From NCBI RefSeq assembly GCF_950023065.1, contig NC_088677.1:85213469-85277468 (forward strand): 64,000 nt of DNA, written 5' to 3'. The position numbers and the translations under genes are program-made. This document shows positions 49,214 through 58,409 of this stretch, piece after piece. Position 1 is the stretch's first letter. Every line of letters begins with the position of its first letter. The stretch is from Planococcus citri. Lineage: Eukaryota; Arthropoda; Insecta; Hemiptera; Pseudococcidae. The notes under the pieces are model-generated. The model saw only the letters and a program-made list of their open reading frames with translations, searched no databases and was not told the origin of the DNA.

Positions 49214-50143
49214 ATGGCATCTGGTGATCGTAGATTCTCCAACACCGAACTTGACAAGCTGCAGAATGACCTCCGCTTGAGTGCTTTTGCCAATCGAAGC
49301 AGGAATAATTCTGAAAATGAAAATAAAAATTTAGTCCCAAAATTTTCAACGGAAAATCGAGTTTCAGATACTTACCAGGTAGATGACGACGAGTATGTTG
49401 AAAATCCACGAAGATCGAACAGGGATGCTGCGAAGGTAGCTGACGAGCGTCGACGTGAACAATGTGGTATAAAAAATGCTCCGAAAACTCCGAAGAAAGC
49501 TGAAACAAAAAAGAACACCACGTTACAAAAAATGAAATTAAATATTGAACAACAACGTAAAGAAGCTAGAGTGCCAGCATCGCAATTCACTGACGAAGAA
49601 TACAGACGAGCATTGGAAAATGGTGATTTGTCATTTCTCAAATTTGGAACTGAGGAGGTAGATGGCAACCCTAAACCTACACTTAGTGTAGCTAGTTTTT
49701 CGGGTGCTCAACAAGAGCAGCAACAGCCTACTCAGCAAGCAAAAGAAGAAAATGAGGAAATTGACTCGGAAGTGGAAAATAGGCTCAATACCACCATGAA
49801 ACACATTAAAAAAATTTCTGATTCGAAAATGAACGATGTGTGCGATTTTAAGCCTATAAATCCTGCCAAAATGTTTCCATGGCAAACTACACCTAAGCCA
49901 GAAGTCTTGTATCCAACAGAGTACTCAGTGGAGGAAGAGAAAACATTCAGAGATTGGGTGTATACTCGAATGGATAACCATGATGCAAATGGTAAAACTG
50001 CTAGTGATAGATCACAGAGTATTGAAACAGCCCTTACTCGAACAAGGAGCGATTTGGGTAAAATTTATTTGGAATTAAGAGCTCAAGCAACTGTAGCAAA
50101 ACAAAAATTAAGAAAAGAATTCGAAGAAGTGCTACAAGCTTAG
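49214..50143 (+). CDS. gag: Gag, N-terminal block (ends at in-frame TAG)
   Basis: 309 codons from an ATG in good context (AAG ATGG). The product is hydrophilic, with a Lys/Arg-rich segment at about 65-120, a Gln/Glu-rich stretch at about 165-190 and a predicted coiled coil in the last 60 residues. No membrane segment, zinc finger or named domain is seen. The TAG at 50141-50143 is followed in the same frame by six codons and then the next ORF, and the coiled-coil pattern continues beyond it. The two ORFs therefore look like one Gag interrupted by a single stop, either read through or a recent nonsense mutation. It would form the N-terminal part of the virus-like-particle protein. Assignment rests on position and continuity. 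Confidence 0.65.
   Translation: MASGDRRFSNTELDKLQNDLRLSAFANRSRNNSENENKNLVPKFSTENRVSDTYQVDDDEYVENPRRSNRDAAKVADERRREQCGIKNAPKTPKKAETKKNTTLQKMKLNIEQQRKEARVPASQFTDEEYRRALENGDLSFLKFGTEEVDGNPKPTLSVASFSGAQQEQQQPTQQAKEENEEIDSEVENRLNTTMKHIKKISDSKMNDVCDFKPINPAKMFPWQTTPKPEVLYPTEYSVEEEKTFRDWVYTRMDNHDANGKTASDRSQSIETALTRTRSDLGKIYLELRAQATVAKQKLRKEFEEVLQA
50141..50143 (+). other. In-frame TAG between the two Gag blocks
   Basis: Both neighbouring ORFs lie in one frame with only this stop between them. Stop-codon read-through between retroelement ORFs is known (TAG in murine leukaemia virus gag-pol), but there it separates Gag from Pol; here it would sit inside Gag. Confidence 0.8.
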
Positions 50144-50161
50144 AAAAATGAAATACTCGAA

Positions 50162-52072
50162 ATGTTTGAAGCTTACAAACAAACTTACGATCATAATTTA
50201 AAAATATGTGCAGTTCAAATCAACAAGCTGAAAGAAAGAAATTTGGCTATGAGTGAACTCATGCACGATGCTCAAAAACAGACGGAGGAACAAACCAGTG
50301 AGCTTAAAGACAAGTTCAACGACCTCGACGGCAAGGTAGAAGACTTCTTCCAAGAATACTATTCAGAAGATTCGCCAGTTGTGCACAACAACGAAAGTGG
50401 CAACTCTGGAAATCAAGGTAGACGTTCACGAAGTCGTTCTAGAAGCAGAAGGAGGTCACCTCCGCACCAAAATAGACCTAACTCCCGGTCGCCGAGTGAC
50501 AGGGGCAATTACAATAATAATAACAACAATTATTGTAACAATTATAATCGTAATAATGACCAAAGGCGTGGCTCACCTCAAAGAAGAGACTCACCGCGAA
50601 ATGATCACTGGCGTGATAGTCAAGGTGGCAACAGCAACAGTCGCAGCAACAACGACTGGCGCAACAACCAAGGTAGCAACGACCGATTTAATGATCAAGG
50701 TAGACGCAACAGCTGCGGTGGCGGCGATTACAACAATCAAGGTAGACGCAACAGCTACAGCAGCGGCGGACGCAACAACGATCAACAAGGTAGTAGCTAC
50801 AATAATCAGTATAACCGTGATCGACGCGACGACAGCCGAGAGTACCGATCTGATAACGATAATGATCGCGATAGACGCGATAGCCACGACCGAAGAAACG
50901 ATCAACGCAACGATCAACGCAACGATCAACGCAACGATCAACGCAACGATCAACGCAACGATCAACGCAACGATCAACGTAACAACGATTGGCGCGACAA
51001 TCGAAGAAACAGCGGCGATAGACGCAGCAGCAGCGGCGGCGGCGGCAGTAGCGGCGGCGGTAGCGGCGGCGGCGTTGACCCAGATGAAGGGGTACCGCCT
51101 GAGCGCAGAATGAAGCGCAATATTAGATTTGGTAACTCGCAGATGGTGATTCGTTTGGACAGATTGCGCGAATTTCGAGTTGAATATACTAGCCATAATA
51201 AATATCAACCTTATCAGTATATTCAAAAGTTTGAACGTAGGATGGATCAATACGGAGTATCTGAAAGTCAATACTGTGACACTTTTACGGCACTTATTGA
51301 TGAAACTAAACTGGTACACATGGCAGCATGGAAAGAATTGCAAGAAAGTGCAACTGATTATTACAAACTCAGACAAGATTTCCTAAACTGTGCATGGAGT
51401 CCGCAAAAGCAGACAGAAGCAAGGAATTGCTTCCAAGCATTGGCTGTTGACAGGAAAAGTTCAACGACCCAGGCAGCGGAACTTCTCATGTGGTTGAAAA
51501 TATTCAAAACAACCAGTACTCCGGAAGATGAGATCATTATGAGAATTTATGGTAAATTATCAACAAGTTTGAGACCTAGATTCACGGAGGTAGAGCTTCA
51601 AAATATCGATGTATTCGAGAGAAGGTTGAATAACATGACCAAAATTGAAGAATTTCCTCAAACTCCGACACCTACTCAGCAAGTTCAACAGCAACAATCT
51701 CGAAGGTTGCAACAAAATGAGTATCGTGATAAATATAATGATAAACGTTCAACTTATCAGAAAGACAGGCAGTCTGGGGCATCCGAATCACGAAACAATG
51801 CTGCCAACAATGAAGGTAGGCGCACAACTGGCGAGTATAAAAAACTGAATTATGAGAAATCGAAGCAGTATACCAAGGTAGATGACTCCAAGAATTCCCA
51901 AAAAGACAACAAAGGTGAAAAGAAGTTTAAGAAACCTGAAAAAACTTACAAAGTCAACGTCGCAACAGGGGAGGAAGAGTCAGCTTCTGATATTGAAACT
52001 GAGGAAGTGCAATCTCCGGCACGCTCAGAAGCCTCAGATGATTCAATCAATCAGCCGTCGGGAAACGAGTAG
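50162..52072 (+). CDS. gag: Gag, C-terminal block: RS/Asn-rich region and capsid-like domain
   Basis: 636 codons. Residues 1-75 continue a coiled coil. Residues 80-130 are Arg/Ser dipeptide-rich (RSRSRSRSRRRS). Residues 115-310 are a low-complexity Asn/Asp/Arg/Gly stretch including tandem RNDQ units. Residues about 320-505 are helical and resemble the retrotransposon Gag capsid region (FRVEYTSHNKYQPYQYIQKF, then a YYKLRQDF segment and RLNNM). The rest is charged. There is no CCHC zinc knuckle, so RNA binding presumably relies on the basic disordered region. The ORF ends at TAG 52070-52072, just after a -1 slippery heptamer leading into Pol. The ATG at 50162 could serve as an independent start, but continuity with the preceding block makes a single Gag more likely. 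Antisense frames over the low-complexity part are not genes. Confidence 0.72.
   Translation: MFEAYKQTYDHNLKICAVQINKLKERNLAMSELMHDAQKQTEEQTSELKDKFNDLDGKVEDFFQEYYSEDSPVVHNNESGNSGNQGRRSRSRSRSRRRSPPHQNRPNSRSPSDRGNYNNNNNNYCNNYNRNNDQRRGSPQRRDSPRNDHWRDSQGGNSNSRSNNDWRNNQGSNDRFNDQGRRNSCGGGDYNNQGRRNSYSSGGRNNDQQGSSYNNQYNRDRRDDSREYRSDNDNDRDRRDSHDRRNDQRNDQRNDQRNDQRNDQRNDQRNDQRNNDWRDNRRNSGDRRSSSGGGGSSGGGSGGGVDPDEGVPPERRMKRNIRFGNSQMVIRLDRLREFRVEYTSHNKYQPYQYIQKFERRMDQYGVSESQYCDTFTALIDETKLVHMAAWKELQESATDYYKLRQDFLNCAWSPQKQTEARNCFQALAVDRKSSTTQAAELLMWLKIFKTTSTPEDEIIMRIYGKLSTSLRPRFTEVELQNIDVFERRLNNMTKIEEFPQTPTPTQQVQQQQSRRLQQNEYRDKYNDKRSTYQKDRQSGASESRNNAANNEGRRTTGEYKKLNYEKSKQYTKVDDSKNSQKDNKGEKKFKKPEKTYKVNVATGEEESASDIETEEVQSPARSEASDDSINQPSGNE
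50895..50983 (+). repeat. In-frame 12-bp tandem repeat (AACGATCAACGC)
   Basis: About seven units, each coding R-N-D-Q, within the disordered part of Gag. Near-perfect identity points to recent expansion. Confidence 0.92.
52060..52066 (+). promoter_or_regulatory. -1 ribosomal frameshift site GGGAAAC
   Basis: In the Gag frame it reads G GGA AAC, the canonical X-XXY-YYZ heptamer and one of the classical retroviral slippery sequences. It lies three nucleotides before the Gag stop. The Pol frame is the -1 frame and is open from 52042, so the site sits inside the overlap. A short stem (GTGC/GCAC, 52080-52093) follows; a stronger stimulatory structure needs folding to confirm. Confidence 0.82.
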
Positions 52073-55000
52073 TTGACGCGTGCAACTTAGCACAAGTGGA
52101 AGCTTTTCAAGAGCTACCATTCGAAGAATTCGATATCATTGGCGATTCGTTGGCATATTTTTTGGCAAATATTGTCACAAGAAGAAAACCTGATATAACG
52201 CATCCTTACCTCAAGGAACAGATCAGTGTCTCTGATTTGCAAAAAATAATCAGTGTTACCAACTTCACACGAAAAAAGGCCATTCTATCATTAGGCCAAT
52301 ATGAAATCAATTATGGTGGTTTAGACTCAAGAATCCTGAAGAGAGTAGCAGCGGAAATTATCGAACTCCTGAAGGCAAAGGGTTTCACTAGAATAATTTT
52401 ATTATTTCCGGTCATAAAGCCCAAAACCCCAGGCAGAAAACCAGTGCAAATGGATACGTATTATGCATACAGAAGAGCTTTGCAAACACTGGAAGATGAC
52501 ATCGTTTCATTTTGGTGGACGCCAGCAGCTGTATTTTTGGATCTTAAAAGAGATTACAGAAATCATGATATGCGGCAATTTCGAGTTGATAAGGATTTCA
52601 ACATGATACCTATTCAACATAAGTTCCACCAAAATAAGAAGAATGGCAGATATTTTCCGAGCTTTAGTCGCAAAACTGAGTTTTTGAGTGAATTGGACAA
52701 AATGTATAATCATGATTATTACAGAAATCCAAGATCGCAACAAAAGGCTAGTGAATATTCAGTTGAAAAAGAAGAAACTGAACAAATTGTGATTGAAGAT
52801 GGCGTTCAGGTAGAGGTCACCAACACCAAGTCACTGATTGAAAAAACCAAGAAAGATCTAACAGGTAGTGTCAACAAGGAAGTCGATGAAATTTTGAAAA
52901 AAGTAGCTAATCTTAAAAAATTCATGAAACCAAAAGCTCTCCAGAAACTACTCGATAAAATTGGAATTCCTGCTCCTCCTGGGGCAGAAAAGAACCAGAA
53001 ACAAGCTGAAGAATCACCAACTGAGGTAGAGTCAACTGAAGTACACGTTAATCAGCTGACAGGGGCAGAAAAACAGCCTGAAAGTTCACCGGGTGCACAA
53101 CCGACGAATGAAAATTTGTTGAATGCAGTCAGGGCGAATCAGTCAACACCTAAACCTGCCCTAAGAGAAGATCAAATTCAAGAAAGTGTCAGCAATCAAC
53201 TCCTTGGAGGTAAAAAGAAGACATTCTCGTGTGTAATTCCATTGAAGATAGATGACGTCACCTATCCGGCACAGCTTGATACAGGAGCTACGCCAAATAT
53301 TATCTCGGAAGAAACAGCCAACATCTTGCTCAGAGATCACTATGACAGTGTGGAATATATTCGACTGAAAAAGCCACTGATTTGTCACTTGGCAGATGAT
53401 GCCAAGGTTGAAACACTCTATTATGCCATAGTGCCAAAAATCAATTTTGGAAAACATGAGCTGATGATACCCTTCTATGTTCTACAAGGTTGTAATCAGG
53501 TGTTTATCATTGGTACCAATACAATGGAAACGCTAAAAATGTACCCTGATGTGGAGAACAAAAGAGCTACTTGTCAACCAACAAAAGACAGCCAGGTAGA
53601 AGTCCTCGAATTTATGAATCAAGAAGAATATCGCAAAAAGCTGACGATAAGGCAGATGAGAATAGTAGAAGGTTCAGAAGAAGAAATTGCTCATATTTCA
53701 AATAAAGCAAGTTTAGCTGATGAATATGATGGCATGGAGCCTGAAGATTTCGATGATGGACCTAAAATATTCTTGGAAACTTTGGCAGAGGATTTGAAAC
53801 AAGCTGTAGCTGAAGGCATTATCACAAAAAAGCAATCTTTGAAAGCTTTTGAAGTATTACAGGAGTTTGCTTGTGTATTTAGCAAGTATCCTGGGAAGTA
53901 TACTGGACCTAAGATGAAACTGACATTCAAGGATCCAAAGAATATCAAGAAATTCCATGGACCAAAGTATACACCATCAAATAAGCAGATGCCACTCGTG
54001 AGAGAAGCAGTCAGAGTGATGCTAGCGAAAAAAATAGTAGAGCCATCTAAATCACCTTACATAAATGCCATAGTAGTCAATATAAAGAAGAATGGTGAGG
54101 TGAGGTTATGCCTAAATCCAATGGAATTGAACCAGATCTTGGAAAATGACTACAATGAGACTGGGCTATTGGATCGCATTATTACAACTGATGGGAGAGC
54201 CAAGATGCACTGTTGTTTGGATTTCGTTGCTAGTTTCTGGCAGATGGTCCTACATGAAGCATTCAGAAAGTACTGTGCTTTCATTGTAGATGGAGAAGTC
54301 CTGCAGTTCATCAGAGTGCCATATGGCTTAAAAGTTTCAACTGCTCTATTTGTGGCACTTATCAACAAACTCATCAAAACCAAGAAAGGCATAACCAAGT
54401 ATGTCGACGATATACTTTTGAAAGCGATGACGTTCGAAGAAATGATGGTATTACTGGTAGAAGTGTTGGAGATTCTTAGAGATAATGGCCTGAAGCTTAA
54501 TCCTCGAAAATCAAGATTTTTCAAGAAATCTACACCTCATCTTGGATTCACAATCGAACCTGGTGTACTCAAGAAACAAAGTAAAAAACTCGAAAAGCTG
54601 GATGAATTCAAAAAAGCTCACACTTCAAAAAAAGGTAGTTTTCAACTGAAGAACGAGAAGGAAGTTATGGCATTTCTGGGAATTATTGGCTATTACAAGC
54701 GTTTTATTGCTGATTATCAACAAATTGCAAAACCTCTCTATGATGTAATTCGTAAAGAAAACTTCAAATGGGGAGAAGATCAGCAAAAAGCACTGGAAGA
54801 GCTGGAGAAAGAGTACCGGAAAGACTTTGAATTAATGACCCCTGTCGAGGGGCAAGACTTTTATTTGGAAACAAAAGTCACAATGGATGCGATGAATGCA
54901 GTATTATACCAAAAAGGGGAAGATGGCCACGATCAAGTTGTGATGTTTGTTAGTAATACTTTCAAACCACACCAGAAGAACTATACCATTATCGAAAAGG

Positions 55001-57837
55001 AAATGTATGTGGTAGCCAATGCCCTAAAGAAGCTGGAAATATGGATTTTTGGCCATAAAATCCATCTTCGTAAAGATTTGCTGTCAGTTGTGCACCGATT
55101 TAACACCTTAGCACAAATACACAGAAAAGCTGCGGCGTGGATCACTCATTTCAACTGTCACGATTTGGTATATGATCTCAACAAGAAGAAAGGTAAATGG
55201 TGGGACCTGCAAGCGCCAGAGTTAACTCTGTACGAAACAAATTGGACAAGTATGGTGCCACCTGGTGAAAATTACAAAGACTTGGTAAAAGAACAGCTGA
55301 TCGATTGTCTCAAAAGGTTGGATATTTACCAAGGCAGAGATGAAAACTGTATCAAAATTATCAAAAGATTACAGGCAGATGAAACGATTATGAATGCCAG
55401 GCAAAGAAAAGCCAAAAGAGTGCTTGAAAGAAAGTACACTATGGTACAAGAAGAAGACAACATTGAAGTACTCTATCGAATTCGTGAAGATGGATCGCTG
55501 GTGCCATATATCCCAGATGAATTATTCAAAGATACCATTATGTATATCCACGAAGAGTATGGACATGTTGGCGCTGCCAAGGTAGATGCCATCTTTAAAC
55601 GTAGGTACTATTCGCCTGCTGTTCCTAAAGCTGCCAGAACTGCTACAAGTGAATGTCTCGATTGTCGCCATAACAAGAATTTTGGGCAGAAAAAGAAGTT
55701 GGAATATGCTCAAATAGAGTCCTATGGCGTGGCAGATGTTTTATCGGCAGATTTGATTGGTTCAATTGCGAACAAAGCAAAAGATCCTAAGTACATGTTG
55801 GTGGTCAAGTGCGTTTTCACTTCTAAGGTTTGGATGAAACCTCTGGTAGTAGCTACTAAAGAAGAAGTCGTCAAAGCAATGAAACAGGTACTTGAAGAAA
55901 TCAAGAAATTTGGTCACAAAGTGCGCAAGGTCATAACTGACAATGGTACCCAATTTGTCAGCGAAGCTTGGAATCATTTACTGCGATCATTCGATATCAA
56001 AATTGGCCATACTACAAGATACAATCCACAATCCAGTTTAGTGGAGAGGACAATGAGAATGATTGGTGACAGACTCAGAGTAAAAATCAATCAAAATGCG
56101 GTAGAATGCGACTACACTCATCATGGGTGGCATAAATATGCCAAACAGGTAGAGAATGAAATCAACAACACGCCTACTGAATTTGGAGTAAAACCTAATG
56201 AGGTCTGGAATATAGCAGATGACATCTTAACTGACTTACCAGCACCTATGCATGGCATAAATGCCAAATTCGAATTGCGAAAACTCAGGGAGGAGCAGAG
56301 AGCCAATAATGTTCCTTCAATTACTTCAGAAGAGGCGGAGAAAATCAAAATGGATCCTAAAAAACTCATTGTCGATAAAAAAGGATTTGTATGGGTAGCA
56401 GTAGATGGTGCCTGTTCCTTAAATGGCACAGAAGAAGCGATCGCGGGTATCGGAATCAGTTGGACACCCAGTGCTGAGTTCAATGTATCTGAAAGAGTTG
56501 TGCACGAAGCCTACCAAAATTCCAACAACTTGGCTGAAATCATTGCCCTAATTAGAGCCATGAAAATTGCTCTGAAAAATGAGATAAAAAAGCTCAAAGT
56601 TTTCTCTGACTCAAACTACCTCGTCACAGCTGTGAATCATAATTCAAAACGTTGGATCGAAAATAATTGGAAGAATTCGAATAAGAAACCTGTCCACCAC
56701 AAGAAGGTTTTCCAAGAGGTCATTGAACTTTCCAAAAAATTTGAGGAATTTGAACTCAAACACGTTCGTGCTCGTCGTTATGATCACAACAATTTCGTTG
56801 CTGATAAATTAGCGAGAAAAGCAGTTTATACTCAGGAAATGGTAGATGACAACATTGAAAACATGTCTGATCAGCAAGCGTTAATTAATTTTATACGCGA
56901 GAAGCGAATGCAGCAACGCATCAACAATGAAGTGGCATTCAATAAGCTTCATGGACCCCCCACGATTTATGAAAATGGTGAATTGGTAATGCTGACGTCA
57001 CACAGACTTTCATCGTATGAAAAGGGCCTATCTAAAAAGCTATTTCAGAAGCGATATGGTCCCTACACTGTGGAACAACACGTAGGTAGCAATTGCTACA
57101 TGGTCAAAAATGTAGCTGACCCCACAGATGAACAAATTGTTAATACTAGGCAGATGACTTCTTATTTGAACAAAAATCAACTTGAAGAACTGAAAAATGA
57201 CCTCAAACAAAAATCCAAATTTGACAAGAGAGATCTTGTTCAAAAAATCAAAGATTATTCACAGCAGAAAAAAATCCAAAATTCTGAAGAATTCGAGGAG
57301 GAAGAGGAGGTAGATGAGGAAGAGATCGACGACCCCACCGATCCGGAGTATGTACCTCGCCAATGTCGAAAACAACCGGAGAAAAGTCTTGAAAAAATTC
57401 GCCAAGAAGTGAATGCAGAAAAAAGGTCAACTCGAAACCTACCTCAGGAAGAAGAGGAATTTAGAAAAATAAAAAAGCGACTTAGAAGAAATCTCTCACC
57501 GGAAGAAGAACAAAAACTGGAAGAATGTCTAGAAAAATCAATTCCAGGTAGACGCAACTATAAAAAAAGAAGAGCTGATGCGCAAGAGATTTTTGATAGG
57601 AAGCAACAACTACGATCAAATTCCCGAAAAAACCAACAAGAAATTCCAAAAAATGCGGCTGATGGTGTTCAAAATGCCAGAAATAAGAAGAAGAGAAAAA
57701 AATCAGTCAATTTTATTCAACTCGAATCACTCAACAAAGATGAAAGAGCCCACTTTGTTCAGGTTTTTTATTGCTACGATGAAGATAAATTGGACCAAAG
57801 CTTGGACCAAGAAGAAAATCTGGACGCAACAGAGTAG
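52066..57837 (+). CDS. pol: Pol polyprotein: GDSL-like domain, PR, RT, RNase H, INT with inserted second RNase H
   Basis: Expressed by -1 frameshift from Gag; no ATG lies near its 5' end. Residues below count from the codon at 52096. About 10-190: SGNH/GDSL-like domain (GDSL 16-19, LSLGQYE 65-70, IILLFPV 100-106). Protease: DTGA at 395. Ty3-type RT: D709 and YVDD 769-772. Tether and RNase H: D931, E967. Integrase zinc finger: H1152, H1157, C1187, C1190; core: D1219, D1282, E1317, one residue tighter than the usual DD35E. RNase H1-like domain, about 1425-1580: D1437, E1481, D1505, D1570, all present. Integrase GPY/F: G1655-P-Y. Then a Glu/Lys-rich tail with a KKKRKK nuclear-localisation-like run near the C terminus. 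It makes cDNA and integrates it. All key catalytic residues of PR, RT and INT are intact. The GDSL call is the least certain. Confidence 0.9.
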   Translation, partial: RVVDACNLAQVEAFQELPFEEFDIIGDSLAYFLANIVTRRKPDITHPYLKEQISVSDLQKIISVTNFTRKKAILSLGQYEINYGGLDSRILKRVAAEIIELLKAKGFTRIILLFPVIKPKTPGRKPVQMDTYYAYRRALQTLEDDIVSFWWTPAAVFLDLKRDYRNHDMRQFRVDKDFNMIPIQHKFHQNKKNGRYFPSFSRKTEFLSELDKMYNHDYYRNPRSQQKASEYSVEKEETEQIVIEDGVQVEVTNTKSLIEKTKKDLTGSVNKEVDEILKKVANLKKFMKPKALQKLLDKIGIPAPPGAEKNQKQAEESPTEVESTEVHVNQLTGAEKQPESSPGAQPTNENLLNAVRANQSTPKPALREDQIQESVSNQLLGGKKKTFSCVIPLKIDDVTYPAQLDTGATPNIISEETANILLRDHYDSVEYIRLKKPLICHLADDAKVETLYYAIVPKINFGKHELMIPFYVLQGCNQVFIIGTNTMETLKMYPDVENKRATCQPTKDSQVEVLEFMNQEEYRKKLTIRQMRIVEGSEEEIAHISNKASLADEYDGMEPEDFDDGPKIFLETLAEDLKQAVAEGIITKKQSLKAFEVLQEFACVFSKYPGKYTGPKMKLTFKDPKNIKKFHGPKYTPSNKQMPLVREAVRVMLAKKIVEPSKSPYINAIVVNIKKNGEVRLCLNPMELNQILENDYNETGLLDRIITTDGRAKMHCCLDFVASFWQMVLHEAFRKYCAFIVDGEVLQFIRVPYGLKVSTALFVALINKLIKTKKGITKYVDDILLKAMTFEEMMVLLVEVLEILRDNGLKLNPRKSRFFKKSTPHLGFTIEPGVLKKQSKKLEKLDEFKKAHTSKKGSFQLKNEKEVMAFLGIIGYYKRFIADYQQIAKPLYDVIRKENFKWGEDQQKALEELEKEYRKDFELMTPVEGQDFYLETKVTMDAMNAVLYQKGEDGHDQVVMFVSNTFKPHQKNYTIIEKEMYVVANALKKLEIWIFGHKIHLRKDLLSVVHRFNTLAQIHRKAAAWITHFNCHDLVYDLNKKKGKWWDLQAPELTLYETNWTSMVPPGENYKDLVKEQLIDCLKRLDIYQGRDENCIKIIKRLQADETIMNARQRKAKRVLERKYTMVQEEDNIEVLYRIREDGSLVPYIPDELFKDTIMYIHEEYGHVGAAKVDAIFKRRYYSPAVPKAARTATSECLDCRHNKNFGQKKKLEYAQIESYGVADVLSADLIGSIANKAKDPKYMLVVKCVFTSKVWMKPLVVATKEEVVKAMKQVLEEIKKFGHKVRKVITDNGTQFVSEAWNHLLRSFDIKIGHTTRYNPQSSLVERTMRMIGDRLRVKINQNAVECDYTHHGWHKYAKQVENEINNTPTEFGVKPNEVWNIADDILTDLPAPMHGINAKFELRKLREEQRANNVPSITSEEAEKIKMDPKKLIVDKKGFVWVAVDGACSLNGTEEAIAGIGISWTPSAEFNVSERVVHEAYQNSNNLAEIIALIRAMKIALKNEIKKLKVFSDSNYLVTAVNHNSKRWIENNWKNSNKKPVHHKKVFQEVIELSKKFEEFELKHVRARRYDHNNFVADKLARKAVYTQEMVDDNIENMSDQQALINFIREKRMQQRINNEVAFNKLHGPPTIYENGELVMLTSHRLSSYEKGLSKKLFQKRYGPYTVEQHVGSNCYMVKNVADPTDEQIVNTRQMTSYLNKNQLEELKNDLKQKSKFDKRDLVQKIKDYSQQKKIQNSEEFEEEEEVDEEEIDDPTDPEYVPRQCRKQPEKSLEKIRQEVNAEKRSTRNLPQEEEEFRKIKKRLRRNLSPEEEQKLEECLEKSIPGRRNYKKRRADAQEIFDRKQQLRSNSRKNQQEIPKNAADGVQNARNKKKRKKSVNFIQLESLNKDERAHFVQVFYCYDEDKLDQSLDQEENLDATE

Positions 57838-58409
57838 GCGATTTCAAGGCCGAATACATGTTCAAGGCCGAGTTACGAGCAGCACAGGCTAATTTTAGCT
57901 GGTTTTTAGACTTAGTCTTAGTTTATTTTAATTTTATTGATAAGAACGTAATGGTATTTTTTCCCAAATCCAAGTGCAACGAGTAATACTTTGTACATGC
58001 AACATGCATTCTCCTTATCTTTAACAATAGCCTAGTTACCTAGTTATCAGATATTTAGAGATTAGGTTTTTCCACTCACCATCATTAGCAGCTTTTTGCG
58101 TTTCCAATCTGTGAGCGGGTTCATTCGTTGTTCTAATGTGGTTAGAGTACTTTGCTGTTCGTTAGCTTGTAGAGTAAATGTTTTGGTGTATTTTTGCGCG
58201 TATTTTCGTGTCGAATTATTTCTCCTTTGGAATTTGGTTCCTGTAATTAAAATAATATTAATTAGTAGCTGTATAATTACGTAAGTAGTTTTAAATTCAT
58301 AATAAGATGTGTAGGTAGTGAGACATTTTACTTACTGTGGAATTAGGAAAGGTTAGTACAGCCAGTTGGTTTGTCTGTTTTTTTCTGATTCGTTCATTTA
58401 GGTAGGAAG
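57838..58409 (+). other. Spacer between Pol and the RING ORF, with splice acceptor
   Basis: No supported gene. The 3' end has a branch-like CTGAT, a pyrimidine-rich stretch and TTCATTTAG|GTAGGAAG directly before the next ATG. This suggests the downstream ORF is translated from a spliced subgenomic RNA, as env is in retroviruses. Confidence 0.55.

Noticed and set aside
50379..51376. Long overlapping frames (244 codons sense, 261 antisense) inside Gag
   Set aside because: They arise from the low-complexity CAACGATC-type repeat read in other frames; products are Ala/Ile/Val/Thr homopolymer-like and overlap the well-supported Gag frame.
52096..52098. Pol start at this GTG codon
   Set aside because: A GTG start is not expected in an animal; the upstream frame is open to 52042 and the GGGAAAC site gives a better explanation.
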